Origin: Solibacillus isronensis
GTDB taxonomy: Bacteria > Bacillota > Bacilli > Bacillales_A > Planococcaceae
DNA: 64,000 bases
Direction: 5' to 3'
Assembly: GCF_900168685.1 (NCBI RefSeq)
Contig: NZ_FVZN01000013.1
Span: 248,001-312,000 of the forward strand
Shown here one piece after another: positions 62,804-64,000 of this stretch; positions within the stretch are counted from its first letter, which is position 1, and each line of letters opens with the position of its first letter. The notes beneath the pieces are model-generated. The model searched no databases and had not been told where the DNA came from. It worked only from the letters and a program-made list of their open reading frames with translations. Both the position numbers and the translations under genes were made by a program.

Positions 62804-63259
62804 TTAATCCATATTATATCCACATTCCTCGCAAAACTTTTTCGGTTCATCGTAGACTTCATTACAGTTGGCGCAATTGTATATATAGGACGCCGTAATA
62901 TCGTCAATCGTTTGCTTTGCTTTCATGTCGGGCGTAATTTCCTCCTCTTCGACACCCGCTAATTTACTCAGCTCATTCAATTCTTCAATATCTTTTTCCA
63001 GCTGCGCAATCGTGTTTTCTTTCGCCTCAATTTGCGCGAGCTGATAATTCACCATGCTGACTGAAAACAGGCTGTTGCGGTTCAAATTGACGATTTCCCC
63101 GATTTGCTGTTTCAGCACTCTGATTTCTTCTTCAATTCCGTTGATTTGTTTTCGCAGTTTGGACCGGTCGACCGCAAAAGACGTTTTACTGCTAAGCGTC
63201 GTCACCTTCTTGTTGACTTTCTTCCTCCATTTCTGAAATGTGCCTTTCCCTTCACCCAT
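62804..63259 (-). CDS. coiled-coil protein with C-terminal zinc ribbon
   Basis: About 151 residues: a basic start (FQKWRKKVNKKV), a long coiled coil (KLRKQINGIEEEIRVLKQQI; LAQIEAKENTIAQLEKDIEE), and a CxxC-x10-CxxC zinc ribbon (YNCANCNEVYDEPKKFCEEC). ATG 63259 follows GGAGGG; the longer frame upstream has no signal. A role in nucleic-acid or protein binding is likely, but no family name is certain. Confidence 0.7.
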   Translation of the reverse strand: MGEGKGTFQKWRKKVNKKVTTLSSKTSFAVDRSKLRKQINGIEEEIRVLKQQIGEIVNLNRNSLFSVSMVNYQLAQIEAKENTIAQLEKDIEELNELSKLAGVEEEEITPDMKAKQTIDDITASYIYNCANCNEVYDEPKKFCEECGYNMD

Positions 63260-63388
63260 AAGAAACCCTCCACTTCGATCAGAAATTTTTCTGGATTCAA
63301 CTGGTGCATCCACTTGTTCTGATTCAAAATATGTGTTTCCATGTCGAAATATGCCTTTATTATAAATTTTCTCACGAAATAAAAAAGG

Positions 63389-63411
63389 CGCATCCCGTAA
63401 GGAAATGCGCC
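63389..63411 (-). terminator. terminator after the 63427 gene
   Basis: GGCGCAT ... ATGCGCC stem; on the minus strand it is followed by TTTTT. Confidence 0.8.
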
Positions 63412-63426
63412 CGCCACTCAAAATTT

Positions 63427-63639
63427 TCAACTGCTTAATTGTTCCAACAGTTTACTGGAGAAATATTTTCTTGTGTCTGCCATTTTAATATGCAGTAAAC
63501 GCTCCTCATGAGTTGCTGGATTGATAAACGTAACGAAAGCTCCTTCCAGATTCTCATCGATCGTTTTAATAATATAGTTTTCAGCAAGCAGTTCATCAAT
63601 TTGCTGAATTTCTTTTTCTACAAACTGAAATTCTGACAT
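63427..63639 (-). CDS. small hypothetical protein
   Basis: A 70-residue protein after GAGGTG: helical start (FVEKEIQQIDELLAENYIIK) and a beta-rich middle (GAFVTFINPATHEERLLHIK). It appears to be a compact cytosolic protein of a Bacillales-specific family. The gene lies 19 bp downstream of the permease gene, so it may be co-transcribed. Confidence 0.55.
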   Translation of the reverse strand: MSEFQFVEKEIQQIDELLAENYIIKTIDENLEGAFVTFINPATHEERLLHIKMADTRKYFSSKLLEQLSS

Positions 63640-63658
63640 GATCGCACCTCGTTTACAT

Positions 63659-64000
63659 TTAATCTGTGGAAGCTGTTTGCTCTACACCAATCGGTTCTGG
63701 AACAGCGTCAATTTCCCAGCTGCGTCCCGCTGTAATGCCTAAATACTCATCATCGCTCGGATTCACGATTTCAGCTTGCGGATACTTCTTGAACCACCAG
63801 TATTTCGCCAGCACATAATAGATGGCTGCCCCTACAAAGAAGCCGATAAGTGAAGAGAATGATGGCCAAATATTCGCGATCAGACCGCCAATTACCCAAG
63901 CGATAATCCCCGCTACATTGACACCTTTCAAATAGCGATATTGCCCTTCCGCCTCATAAAGGTCCTTTACATTTACTCGTCGCTTACGGAGCAAGTAATA
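63659..64000 (-). CDS. NCS1-family nucleobase/cytosine/allantoin permease, C-terminal part (cut by window edge)
   Basis: The frame is open to the window end (YYLLRKRRVNVKDLYEAEGQ). It contains the last membrane segments (VNVAGIIAWVIGGLIANIWP; LIGFFVGAAIYYVLAKYWWF) and a cytoplasmic tail. The DYYLLRKRRVNVKDLY-type loop before the final helices is characteristic of NCS1 symporters that import purines, cytosine, allantoin or hydantoins. The substrate cannot be told from this part. Confidence 0.82.
   Translation of the reverse strand, partial: YYLLRKRRVNVKDLYEAEGQYRYLKGVNVAGIIAWVIGGLIANIWPSFSSLIGFFVGAAIYYVLAKYWWFKKYPQAEIVNPSDDEYLGITAGRSWEIDAVPEPIGVEQTASTD

Overview
The window reads as a chromosomal segment of a spore-forming, low-GC Gram-positive bacterium of the Bacillales, most likely Planococcaceae (Solibacillus/Lysinibacillus-like). 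The reasons are a cggR-gap-pgk-tpi-gpmI-eno glycolytic block, a secG-est-rnr-smpB-ssrA block, a CotF-type spore coat protein, and strong AGGAGG ribosome binding sites. The genus is inferred from gene content; no database was searched.

Layout. (1) 1-8.6 kb: housekeeping and accessory genes (RidA/HxlR pair, VanZ-like, DUF421, nucleoside hydrolase, a decayed gene), ending in an operon that joins an 812-residue UvrD-type helicase + PD-(D/E)XK-like nuclease + LexA-like (S24) protein to a viroplasmin/RNase H protein. (2) 8.8-20.6 kb: a patchwork of mobile DNA. It holds a DnaB C-terminal fragment, two IS3-family elements, a cassette-like array of small genes each followed by a 30-bp 11-8-11 palindrome, a cadCA metal-resistance operon, and an IS21-family element. 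(3) 21.2-36.0 kb: a putative integrative element inserted at the 3' end of ssrA (tmRNA). It has a 15-bp candidate att repeat at each end, a tyrosine integrase, a Xre repressor with a large palindromic operator, excisionase-like proteins, two HUH Rep-like proteins, a complete type I restriction-modification system (hsdM-hsdS-hsdR), a PemK/MazF-like toxin-antitoxin pair near one end and a Panacea (DUF4065) toxin-antitoxin-like pair near the other. (4) 36-64 kb: core chromosome. It carries ssrA, smpB, rnr, est, secG, an iron-type ABC transporter divergent from two uncharacterised genes across a Fur box, an LmrB-like efflux pump with its TetR regulator and matching operators, glycolysis, LemA/TPM, a spore coat protein, and the end of an NCS1 permease.

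Three intergenic regions (about 47.9, 50.9 and 59.1 kb) carry long arrays of the short motif TTATTAGAA (or TTCTAATAA on the other strand) repeated with a period of about 21 bp. In one frame these arrays spell LLE heptads. They match no standard feature class. They, the 11-8-11 palindrome array and the LexA-helicase fusion are the most unusual things here.

Limits: all calls come from reading the sequence and the supplied translations. Starts were refined by ribosome binding sites where visible; family names rest on motifs, not searches.
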